64,000 nt of DNA, taken from assembly GCA_017465565.1 (NCBI GenBank), contig JAFTWA010000014.1:1-64000 (forward strand). The letters are read 5' to 3'. The first letter of the stretch is position 1. The number at the start of each line of letters is the position of its first letter. Shown here piece after piece: positions 29,110 to 36,529 of the stretch. The notes below the pieces were generated by a model. That model searched no databases, had not been told where the DNA came from, and was given only the letters and a program-made list of their open reading frames with translations. This stretch comes from Tyzzerella sp. (lineage in GTDB: Bacteria > Bacillota > Clostridia > Lachnospirales > Lachnospiraceae). The position numbers and the translations under genes were made by a program.

Positions 29110-29638
29110 CTACATTCCAGCAACAAACTCCTCTATCGTGCCTGACTTCGCTGCAAGCTTGACCCATTTTGTCAAAACTGTCAAATCCTTTTCATTCACA
29201 ATACGTTTTTCGAGTTCTTCTGGCACTACACCAAGTTCCTGTAAAAACTCTAACACAGTTTCTACTTTTCCCTCTGTACGACCCTCTGCACGACCAGCTT
29301 CACGTTCATCCTTTAACAATTCTTGAAATGTCATATACCTTGCCCCCATTTCGCGGCTCGCCTTCACTTCCTTTACCGACTCCTGCAATCTTTTGACAAA
29401 TGCATCCTCATAGTCTTTTTCACTTTCTGAAGGCTGTGCTCCGACAAATTTTAAAAACTTCACTAACGCCTCTGGCACCTCATCTTCATTAGTCCCTTTC
29501 GTGCTGAGTTCTGGCTGTGGTAATACCTTGCTCGCTTCTTTCTATCACACCTTTACAATTCTCCAGATCTAACAGGACTGCACCGAACATGAAGTTATCC
29601 TTAAACGTTAGTTCTTGCAATGTTTTCTTTTGACTCAT
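29110..29638 (-). pseudogene. Internally deleted Rpn-family nuclease/transposase-like gene
   Basis: The 5' end reads MSQKKTLQELTFKDNFMFGA from 29638, with AAGGAG upstream, and stops after 49 codons at 29489. From about 29530 another frame continues as STKGTNEDEVPEALVKFLKF to the stop at 29110. Intact Rpn-family proteins (PD-(D/E)XK, recombination-promoting) are about 300 aa; most of the central catalytic region is missing and the two ends are out of frame. The C-terminal AGRAEGRTEGKVE repeat region is typical of the family. A 122-aa open frame remains but is unlikely to be functional. Confidence 0.85.
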
Positions 29639-29702
29639 TCTCTTTTCTCCTTTATATAGTATCATATTTTTAGTCTTAATGGTAGTAAAACAATAGAAAT
29701 CT

Positions 29703-29837
29703 ACACGCTACAAGCAATCATAGGCAGACCTCCTCCATTCTTAAGTTTTTCATCCTGTTTGAAATTCTCTGACTGAAATGTCCTGAAATTCAGATGCGCT
29801 TTGAATAAACGCTGTTTAGATACGCTGAATGATTTGA
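29703..29837. repeat. Direct repeat of about 135 bp, left copy
   Basis: Same orientation as 30464-30595, with roughly fifteen differences counted by eye, including small indels. Contains CTTAAGTTTTTCATCCTGTT and GAAATGTCCTGAAATTCAGA unchanged in both. The two copies bracket the toxin-antitoxin pair. Confidence 0.85.
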
Positions 29838-29848
29838 TTTTGAAACTT

Positions 29849-30112
29849 CTACTTGTCATTATAATGACCTTTACACTGGATAACATTGATATTGTCATTC
29901 TCGACTTCATACACTAGTCTGTCTTTTTCGTTAATTCTTCTACTCCAACTATGAGGACTCCATTTTAATGGTTCTGGCTTCCCTTCCCCTATAAAAGGAG
30001 TCCTTTGGATTTCTTTCAATAACTTGTTTATCTTTTTGAGTGTCTTTTTATCCGTCGCCTGCCAATATAAATACTCTTCCCAGGCGTTTTCTGAAAATGT
30101 AATTTTACTCAC
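29849..30112 (-). CDS. yoeB: YoeB-family mRNA interferase toxin
   Basis: 87 aa. EEYLYWQATDKKTLKKINKLL, RTPFIGEGKPEPLK and SWSRRINEKDRLVYEV track YoeB closely, with the catalytic Glu, Arg and a C-terminal His-Tyr (CKGHY) present. YoeB cleaves mRNA at the ribosome. The GTG at 30112 is the start, overlapping the antitoxin end by 8 bp; an upstream in-frame ATG would intrude far into the antitoxin. It has five residues beyond the usual end. Confidence 0.93.
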   Translation of the reverse strand: MSKITFSENAWEEYLYWQATDKKTLKKINKLLKEIQRTPFIGEGKPEPLKWSPHSWSRRINEKDRLVYEVENDNINVIQCKGHYNDK

Positions 30113-30377
30113 TCTCCATCGCCTCCAGTTCTTCCATAGTCTTTTGTACAATTTTGCCTTCTTGAATCTGCTGCATAGACTCTTTTATACATTCCGTATT
30201 CTCTTTTGAATAAAACTGTTCTCTAGGTGCTACAATTTCAAAAGGAATTTTTCTGTCACGCAATGCTCTTTTTGCATAGATCATAAAAAATGTCGTGATA
30301 TTCATACCCATCTCTGCACACATATCATCTAATTCTTTTTTCATTTTATCCTCAATTCTCAAACTAACTGTAGTCAT
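30105..30377 (-). CDS. RelB/DinJ-family antitoxin
   Basis: 90 aa from the ATG of MTTVSLRIEDKMKKELDDMC, with GGAGGG 6 nt upstream. Ribbon-helix-helix DNA-binding N-terminus, then a toxin-binding tail ending EELEAMESE. It belongs to the RelB/DinJ type, while YoeB toxins are classically paired with YefM (Phd type), so this is a mixed pairing. Probably represses its own promoter through the inverted repeat upstream. Confidence 0.92.
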   Translation of the reverse strand: MTTVSLRIEDKMKKELDDMCAEMGMNITTFFMIYAKRALRDRKIPFEIVAPREQFYSKENTECIKESMQQIQEGKIVQKTMEELEAMESE

Positions 30378-30401
30378 ATTATTCCCTCCATTTTTAATAC
30401 C

Positions 30402-30458
30402 ATGTAATATATTATATTCTTTTTCTTTCATTATATTACATTTTTCTGTAAATTTCAA
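30402..30458 (-). promoter_or_regulatory. Toxin-antitoxin promoter with operator
   Basis: TTGAAA (30453-30458), 17 bp, TATAAT (30430-30435). ATGTAATAT at 30402-30410 and its exact complement at 30433-30441 form an inverted repeat, one half overlapping the -10 element. A smaller TTACA/TGTAA repeat fills the spacer. This suits autorepression by the ribbon-helix-helix antitoxin. Confidence 0.65.
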
Positions 30459-30463
30459 TGCAA

Positions 30464-30595
30464 ACACGCTACAATCATAGACAGCCCTCCTCCACTCTTA
30501 AGTTTTTCATCCTGTTTGAATTCTCTGACTGAAATGTCCTGAAATTCAGATGCGTTTTCTGAACAAACGGTGTTTAGACACGTTGAATGATTTGA
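30464..30595. repeat. Direct repeat of about 130 bp, right copy
   Basis: Partner of 29703-29837. It begins immediately upstream of the toxin-antitoxin promoter. Confidence 0.85.
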
Positions 30596-30695
30596 AATAA
30601 ATCCGTGTCATGTTTTGATGTAATAAAATTGTATCATAACGCCGCTACGATTTACAACGATGAGAATGTTGGTAACTCGTTAAAATACGTGAATA

Positions 30696-30728
30696 GGTTG
30701 TGGATAAATATATAACTTATCCACAACC
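30696..30728. other. Inverted pair of DnaA-box sequences
   Basis: A perfect 12-bp inverted repeat with a 9-nt AT-only-but-one loop; each arm contains TTATCCACA, the DnaA-box consensus. No T-tract follows on either strand. It sits between the M20 gene stop and the repeat copy. It may bind DnaA away from the origin or simply form an mRNA 3' hairpin. The rest of 30596-30748 shows nothing else. Confidence 0.55.
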
Positions 30729-30748
30729 ATAAATTTTCCTGCCTTAGT

Positions 30749-32182
30749 CTACGACTTTTTTATCATACTCTTATAAAAATCCACACCCATCGGCAACGCA
30801 CCCTGATAAATATTTTCATTCAATCCATGAATGCTCGCATACTGCTGTGCATCGATATAGAGTGGTGCAAATCTTAGGCAGTTATCACTGAGCTCGCGGT
30901 AGAACTTCGCATCGGTTCCACCCGTCATAACATATGGACAAATTCCAACGCCTGGATAAACCTCTTTCGCCACTTCTTCCACCATATGGAATGGTTTGCT
31001 GTTGTAATCAACTACTGGGCAAGAATAATCTTTATAAATTACTTCTGTTTCCAAATCGTATTTTTTCGCAACCCCAGAAATAATCTGAATACTTTCATCC
31101 GTATCCTGATGCGGGATATATCTCATATTTGCAGTTACATAAGCTTCTTGAGGAAGCACGTTAAGGCCATCAGCACCTTTTGCCGTGGTAAATGCAGTTG
31201 TCGTGCGAATCATAGCACCCGCCGCCGAGCTGATAGAAGGAAGAAGCTTCTTGAGCAGCCCTTCAAACAGCCACATATTTGCAAAAATCAGCTTCATTCC
31301 GAAGTTCATGTTTGGAGCCATGCGGCTGAACATTTCTTTTACAGTTGGATTCATTTCACTTCTAAAAGGGTAGTTCTTTTCCACATCTGCCATGAATTTT
31401 CCAAGACGTACCAACGGAGTGTTTTTCTTTGGTGCACTAGCGTGTCCACCATTACTCTTTGCAATAAACTTCACGTCACCGTAGCCTTTTTCCAGAACGC
31501 CGACCATACCGTAGGTTCCTTTTACTCCGCCGACTGGCTCTTCCAGAATCATGCCGCCTTCATCCATGAGATAAGCCAGCTTCACACCCTGCTCTTTCAG
31601 GTAAGTAACAGTCGCAGGAGCGCCTTCGCCGCTCCATTCTTCTGTACAGCTGCTGGCGATATAGACATCGCACTCTGGCTGATAGCCCTCTGCGGTCAAT
31701 TCCTCCACTGCGGTCAGCATACAGAACAGGCTGGCTTTTGTATCTACCGTTCCACGGCCCCATACACGGCCTTCTTCATCGATATCTCCAGAAAATGGTT
31801 CATGCTCCCATGTTCCATTTGCCTCTACTACGTCATGGTGGCTCATGAATAGCACAGGATCATTTACACCTTTTCCGCTCCATTTGAATAAGAGGCTTCC
31901 GTTAAAAACATGTTTTTCACAAGTTTTATGTACATTCGGAAACATGACTTCTAACTCTTCATGGAACTTGAAGAATTTCCTTCTATCTGGATCAAATCTA
32001 CTTGAAACCGTCTCTACCTGAATCAGTTCGGATAATTGTTTTCCGTATTTCACTGCTCTTTCGCTTGTGTCTAATTGCACTTTTGCAGTCTGGGCTGCAG
32101 TTGGTTTTAGAAGCACCGTACGTAAAAGTACTACTGCAATTAATACTACAACTAACAAAAAGATAATTACTAAAGCTGTCAT
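30749..32182 (-). CDS. M20-family metallopeptidase with N-terminal membrane helix
   Basis: 477 aa. One transmembrane helix (residues 3-22), then an M20 zinc peptidase: FMSHHDVVEANG and GRGTVDTKASL carry the first metal ligands, SCTEEWSGEGA the general base Glu, MDEGG and YVMTGGTDAKFYREL later ligands. A lid domain lies between. Resembles PM20D1-type carboxypeptidases that act on N-acyl amino acids or dipeptides; substrate unproven. Last gene of the operon from 40.3 kb. Confidence 0.9.
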   Translation of the reverse strand: MTALVIIFLLVVVLIAVVLLRTVLLKPTAAQTAKVQLDTSERAVKYGKQLSELIQVETVSSRFDPDRRKFFKFHEELEVMFPNVHKTCEKHVFNGSLLFKWSGKGVNDPVLFMSHHDVVEANGTWEHEPFSGDIDEEGRVWGRGTVDTKASLFCMLTAVEELTAEGYQPECDVYIASSCTEEWSGEGAPATVTYLKEQGVKLAYLMDEGGMILEEPVGGVKGTYGMVGVLEKGYGDVKFIAKSNGGHASAPKKNTPLVRLGKFMADVEKNYPFRSEMNPTVKEMFSRMAPNMNFGMKLIFANMWLFEGLLKKLLPSISSAAGAMIRTTTAFTTAKGADGLNVLPQEAYVTANMRYIPHQDTDESIQIISGVAKKYDLETEVIYKDYSCPVVDYNSKPFHMVEEVAKEVYPGVGICPYVMTGGTDAKFYRELSDNCLRFAPLYIDAQQYASIHGLNENIYQGALPMGVDFYKSMIKKS

Positions 32183-32200
32183 GTTAATCTACCTTCTCTC

Positions 32201-32875
32201 TTATAATTTCCCTTTTTTGAATAATACGAATCCAATCAACAATGCAAGTGCACCACTTGGAATAATGAGTGTACTTGTTTCATTAATCATAGATGGTACG
32301 AAAATGCAAAGCAAGGACATTGCAAGCACTGGAATTACTGCAATCTGCGGGCTCTTTGAGAAATACTTTAATCCCAAAGCACCGAAAAGTGCAGGTACAA
32401 CGTTATTAAACGCAGGAAGTAACATTTCATTTTGTAATACTGGCTGCAGTGGCACAAGTAAAATAACACCTGCTACAATTACAAGCATGGTTACAATTGC
32501 ACTTGTTGCTGTACTGATGGTAGATACAATTTCATTTTCTGGTGTCCCCACCTGTGTTCCAGCAATATCTCTTGCATTCATCGCACAAGGAATCTTCATG
32601 TTTGTTACATTTCCAGTGATGAATGACAGGTAACTGCCACCTGCGCCAAGCATTGGTGCATATACTAAGAATTCTACAAGAGAAACTGGCAGATAAATCA
32701 CTGCAACTTTCGCAAATCCAGCCAAGAATCCTTGTCCATCAATAGATGTCCCAAAAATGCCAGCGATGATGAATGGTACTGCCGTAAGAATAATCATGGT
32801 AAGTGCCATTGTGATTCTTCCAAGTCTATGGAGGCCATTATTAAATTCTTCAAAAAACTTTTCTTTTTCGTTCAT
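32201..32875 (-). CDS. Polytopic membrane protein, function unknown
   Basis: 224 aa with about five to six hydrophobic segments. A conserved-looking loop lies between helices (SFITGNVTNMKIPCAMNARD). Not recognised. It directly follows the DUF5058-like gene (12-bp gap) and precedes the M20 peptidase (18-bp gap), so the two membrane proteins may form one transporter whose cargo the peptidase processes. That is inference from order only. Confidence 0.75.
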   Translation of the reverse strand: MNEKEKFFEEFNNGLHRLGRITMALTMIILTAVPFIIAGIFGTSIDGQGFLAGFAKVAVIYLPVSLVEFLVYAPMLGAGGSYLSFITGNVTNMKIPCAMNARDIAGTQVGTPENEIVSTISTATSAIVTMLVIVAGVILLVPLQPVLQNEMLLPAFNNVVPALFGALGLKYFSKSPQIAVIPVLAMSLLCIFVPSMINETSTLIIPSGALALLIGFVLFKKGKL

Positions 32876-32887
32876 GTCACTACCTCC

Positions 32888-33631
32888 TTACATCATGCCA
32901 AAGAATACTGCTGCCACCATGGCAATCAGCATACTTGCTGCCAAACTGAAATTTTCTAATGCCGCTTTTCCCTTTTTCTGAATCAGATATTCAAATACTG
33001 CCATCGCAGCAGCCGCAACCAAAGCTACAAAAAGCGGCATAATATCTGACCCTTCTCTCGGAATCGCTTTTCCGATATAAGCTCCTATGTAAGCACCACA
33101 AAGTCCAACGAACATTGCGGTTGTGGCATGTGCACCAAATCCTGGTTTTCCATTGTTTTCCTTCTTTGGCTTACTCTGAATCTTTTTCAAATATTTCTTT
33201 AAGAAGAATAAACTATAGAATAATCCACCCAGAATACCTACCGTCATTACAAGCGCAATTGTTACAAACGCTCCGATACTCAGTTCATCAAGAACGAGAC
33301 CAGAAAGACCGATACTCTCTGCCGCCATCGCCGCAACATTGAGTTCATATTGAAGCGACCCGATTACCGACAGACGAAGCCATGAAAATGGAACACCAAG
33401 AGTCCCACTGAGTGCTACTACTCCCAACAAAATGCTAATGGATGGAAGAAGCGTAAAGGTTGCACTAGAAATAATCGTTTTCTTTAAAACCTCCTTGTCC
33501 ATTCCAATCTTAATTCCTGCGCGATAGCTTTTCACGAGGAAAATAGCACACATAACTGTGATGAACGCAAGGACTACCGCCACTATGAGGTACAGAATAC
33601 CCGCATTTACACTCGACAAATAATCACCCAT
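32888..33631 (-). CDS. DUF5058-like membrane protein
   Basis: 247 aa, about six transmembrane segments, with a lysine-rich cytoplasmic loop (KKYLKKIQSKPKKENNGK) in the middle. The sequence resembles what I know as DUF5058; family name from memory. A partner of the following membrane gene in the operon. Function unknown. Confidence 0.7.
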   Translation of the reverse strand: MGDYLSSVNAGILYLIVAVVLAFITVMCAIFLVKSYRAGIKIGMDKEVLKKTIISSATFTLLPSISILLGVVALSGTLGVPFSWLRLSVIGSLQYELNVAAMAAESIGLSGLVLDELSIGAFVTIALVMTVGILGGLFYSLFFLKKYLKKIQSKPKKENNGKPGFGAHATTAMFVGLCGAYIGAYIGKAIPREGSDIMPLFVALVAAAAMAVFEYLIQKKGKAALENFSLAASMLIAMVAAVFFGMM

Positions 33632-33648
33632 AATTTAATCCCTTCTTT

Positions 33649-35616
33649 CTACTGTCTTGCTCTTTTCTTTAGCTTTGCTCTCTTCCTGGCTCTTTTGATT
33701 GTTCTTACAACAAGAGCGATGATTAACACAAGCAGCAGGATAACTACCAGAACAACCGCTAAGATAATAAAGAAAAATTTATTTGGATTCTTCACTAAAT
33801 CCAGGATATTTTTACTCTCTTCTACGACCTTTCTTCCTTCTTTTGTATTATACTTTTCCGGCACATTCGGAGTACCGTCGCCATCTGTATCTTCAAAAGA
33901 TTTCATATAGGATGCAATGGCAACCCACGCCTTCAGCTCCTGGTCTCCTGTCATAATGACTGCGTCTTCATAATTTTCAATTGGTGTACCGTCTGCAAAT
34001 TTTGGAACAATGGAAAGCAAACCATAAGACATATCAGTTACGCCGCCAAGCATCTGTGAAGAATAGAAATCTGTTACTACGTGGTACAGCTTGTCGTCTT
34101 CTAATTCCACTCTCTCTTCATTGCCATTGCATAAATACACATCTGTTACTTTATTTAAAATCATACGGTTTGGATTGTAATTCCAATACAATCCATCTGT
34201 ATAAAGTCTCGCCGTTGTCATGAGGTCCGAAATACTTGCATCGATTTCAGCTACCGTCTTCAACTCTGCACCTGTCAAATACACGCTGATAAGCGGATAT
34301 CCCGGAATACCATCTTCGCCAATCCCAAGTGAAAATGAATTGAATACATTTTCTGTTGTAATATTTCCCTTTGCGTACGTATCACGGATGGTTCCTGCAG
34401 GTACGACTGCCACATCCACTGGATTAGAATCCAAATCTGACATGTTTTCTACCGCATAAGTATAGGCATCTGCCATGATACTTCCAAGATTCAATTCTGT
34501 GTGAAGGTCTCCCACTTCCTGACTTGTTGCAAAATCATACTCGTTTGTGGCTAAAACCTGGTCCTTTGTAAAACCGAACTGCTCTAAGTATTTGCTGTCA
34601 ACCATAGCCATGAGTGCGTCTACTTTCGCCTGAGTCTCAGCATCTGCCTCTATGGTCTCATCTACCTTAATCAGTTCATAATTGTCCATATCCCATCTGC
34701 CATCTGCATTCTGGGTCATTGTAAGGTCTCCAAGATATTTGCCATATTCCGAACAAGATACGATATAAGTATCCCCATGTACAATTGGCTCATCTAATTT
34801 GGTGTGCGTGTGACCGCTGATGATAAGGTCAAGCTCTGGCACATTTTTTGCAAGAATTTCATCCTCTGATTTTTCATCATCCTCCCATGTTCCACTGTGA
34901 GAAACACAGACAATCATATCCACATCTTCATTTTCTTTAATATCTGCTACCGTTTCTTGCACCGCTTCCACTGGGTCTTCAAAGGCAAGCGGACAATTTG
35001 GCACGCAGTCAAGAGCATCCACACCAAATACGCCTGTGACTGCTATATTTACTCCATTTTTCTCTACAACGATGTAGTCTTTGACATCATAATTTTCAAA
35101 CGCTGCTTTCAGGAGCTTCTGGTCTTCTGTAAGTCCCGCTTCTTCCATCGCATCCCAGTCCACGTTACAAACGACCATTTCCGGCAGTGCGTCGCCGCTT
35201 GCGACTGCAGTATTCATCATATTTGCAAGACCCTCTGCTTTATAGTCAAACTCATGATTTCCAAGTGTGGTTGCCTCAAATCCAAGTTCGCCCAGCATTC
35301 TGATTTCCGAAGCCTCTTCTTCAAAAACCACCTGAATCAGGGTTCCCATGGCAAAATCCCCAGCATCCAGAAGAAGTGTATCTGGGTTCTCTGCTTTCTG
35401 CCCGTTAATTAAAGTTTTGATTTTGGCAAATCCGCCTAGCACCTGAGTTTCCCCATCCTCTACCGTGGCAAATTCATTCAGATGGGAATGTGTATCGTGC
35501 AAAAACATCACATCCACGCTCTTTGTCTCCCCGGCAGCTGTCGCATTTTCATAGTATGCCGCCCCTAGAAACAGCATACTCACCGCTAATCCAATGGATA
35601 ATAATTTCTTTTTCAT
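33649..35616 (-). CDS. Cell-surface 5'-nucleotidase/UshA-like phosphoesterase
   Basis: 655 aa from the ATG of MKKKLLSIGL, 5 nt after AAAGG. Signal peptide (1-28), metallophosphatase domain with FLHDTHSH, LDAGDF, TLGNHEFD, VSHSG and SGHTHTK (all metal ligands), then a 5'-nucleotidase C-terminal domain. A DTDGDGTPN motif precedes one C-terminal transmembrane helix and a long Arg/Lys tail, so it is anchored outside the cell. Removes phosphate from external nucleotides. Its start overlaps the EamA stop (ATGA), suggesting translational coupling. Confidence 0.92.
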   Translation of the reverse strand: MKKKLLSIGLAVSMLFLGAAYYENATAAGETKSVDVMFLHDTHSHLNEFATVEDGETQVLGGFAKIKTLINGQKAENPDTLLLDAGDFAMGTLIQVVFEEEASEIRMLGELGFEATTLGNHEFDYKAEGLANMMNTAVASGDALPEMVVCNVDWDAMEEAGLTEDQKLLKAAFENYDVKDYIVVEKNGVNIAVTGVFGVDALDCVPNCPLAFEDPVEAVQETVADIKENEDVDMIVCVSHSGTWEDDEKSEDEILAKNVPELDLIISGHTHTKLDEPIVHGDTYIVSCSEYGKYLGDLTMTQNADGRWDMDNYELIKVDETIEADAETQAKVDALMAMVDSKYLEQFGFTKDQVLATNEYDFATSQEVGDLHTELNLGSIMADAYTYAVENMSDLDSNPVDVAVVPAGTIRDTYAKGNITTENVFNSFSLGIGEDGIPGYPLISVYLTGAELKTVAEIDASISDLMTTARLYTDGLYWNYNPNRMILNKVTDVYLCNGNEERVELEDDKLYHVVTDFYSSQMLGGVTDMSYGLLSIVPKFADGTPIENYEDAVIMTGDQELKAWVAIASYMKSFEDTDGDGTPNVPEKYNTKEGRKVVEESKNILDLVKNPNKFFFIILAVVLVVILLLVLIIALVVRTIKRARKRAKLKKRARQ

Positions 35617-36527
35617 ACCTTTTTCCTTTCTGGCATTGGCACCTGTGCCAACACGATTGCTACAAACATAAGGCCACATCCAAGAAGCTCCTGCGTTGTC
35701 AAAGTCTCATGCAAAATCACCCAGCCCGTGAGCGCTGATACCACCGATTCCAAACATAGAATCAGCGACGCTACGGTTGGATTTACATCCTTCTGTGCTA
35801 CCACCTGCAGAGTGTACGCCACCCCGCTTGATAATACTCCCGCATAAAGAATTGGAAGCCATGCAGCCAGAATATTTGCGGTGCCCGGACTTTCTGTGAG
35901 AAGCATCACAACTGCTGAAAGTATTCCGCAAGTAAAGAACTGAATGCAGGAAATAACCACGCCATCCCCTTTCGGAGAAAAATAGTCGATAATCATAATA
36001 TGGATGGAAAAAAGGACTGCGCAAATCAGAATGAGCAAATCTCCATATGCCAGGACAAATTCCTCACCTGTCATACAAAGCATATAAAGCCCAACTACCG
36101 ATAATGCAACGCAGAACCAGATAATCTTTGGCACCTTTTTCTTTAAGAAAAGTCCCATAATCGGAACAATCACCACATAAAGTGCTGTAATAAATCCACC
36201 TTTTCCTACGGTCGTATATACAATTCCAACCTGCTGCGCGTTACTGGCTGCAAATAGTGCCGTTCCGCAGCAGATACCACCAATCAATTCTATCTTCGTT
36301 ACTACTGGTCTCGGCTCGTCTGATATGGTTCCTTCTTCTCTTGCTTTCAATTTGCGCAAGAGGAAAATGCAAGGAATCAGAACCAGTCCCCCGATTACAC
36401 TTCGGACAGCAGTGAAGGTAAAGGGCTCCACATAGTCCATTCCCACGCTCTGGGCAACGAAAGCACTGCCCCAGATAAACGCAGTCACTAATAACAGCAA
36501 TGAGTTTCTTATTTGTTTCGTTTTCAT
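35613..36527 (-). CDS. EamA/DMT-family exporter
   Basis: 304 aa with ten hydrophobic helices in two EamA repeats: the first begins LLLVTAFIWGSAFVAQSVGM, the second LLILICAVLFSIHIMIIDYF. Drug/metabolite transporter superfamily; substrates are often amino acids or drugs and cannot be told here. It begins 2 bp after the second ABC gene and overlaps the nucleotidase start by 4 bp. Confidence 0.92.
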   Translation of the reverse strand: MKTKQIRNSLLLLVTAFIWGSAFVAQSVGMDYVEPFTFTAVRSVIGGLVLIPCIFLLRKLKAREEGTISDEPRPVVTKIELIGGICCGTALFAASNAQQVGIVYTTVGKGGFITALYVVIVPIMGLFLKKKVPKIIWFCVALSVVGLYMLCMTGEEFVLAYGDLLILICAVLFSIHIMIIDYFSPKGDGVVISCIQFFTCGILSAVVMLLTESPGTANILAAWLPILYAGVLSSGVAYTLQVVAQKDVNPTVASLILCLESVVSALTGWVILHETLTTQELLGCGLMFVAIVLAQVPMPERKKV

Positions 36528-36529
36528 CT

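Noticed and set aside
29701-29910. 69-codon frame over the left direct repeat
   Set aside because: The matching frame in the right copy is broken by indels, so the repeat is not conserved as coding sequence in this frame.
30696-30728. DnaA-box palindrome as an ordinary terminator
   Set aside because: The stem is strong but no T-tract follows on either strand; termination is not the best explanation.
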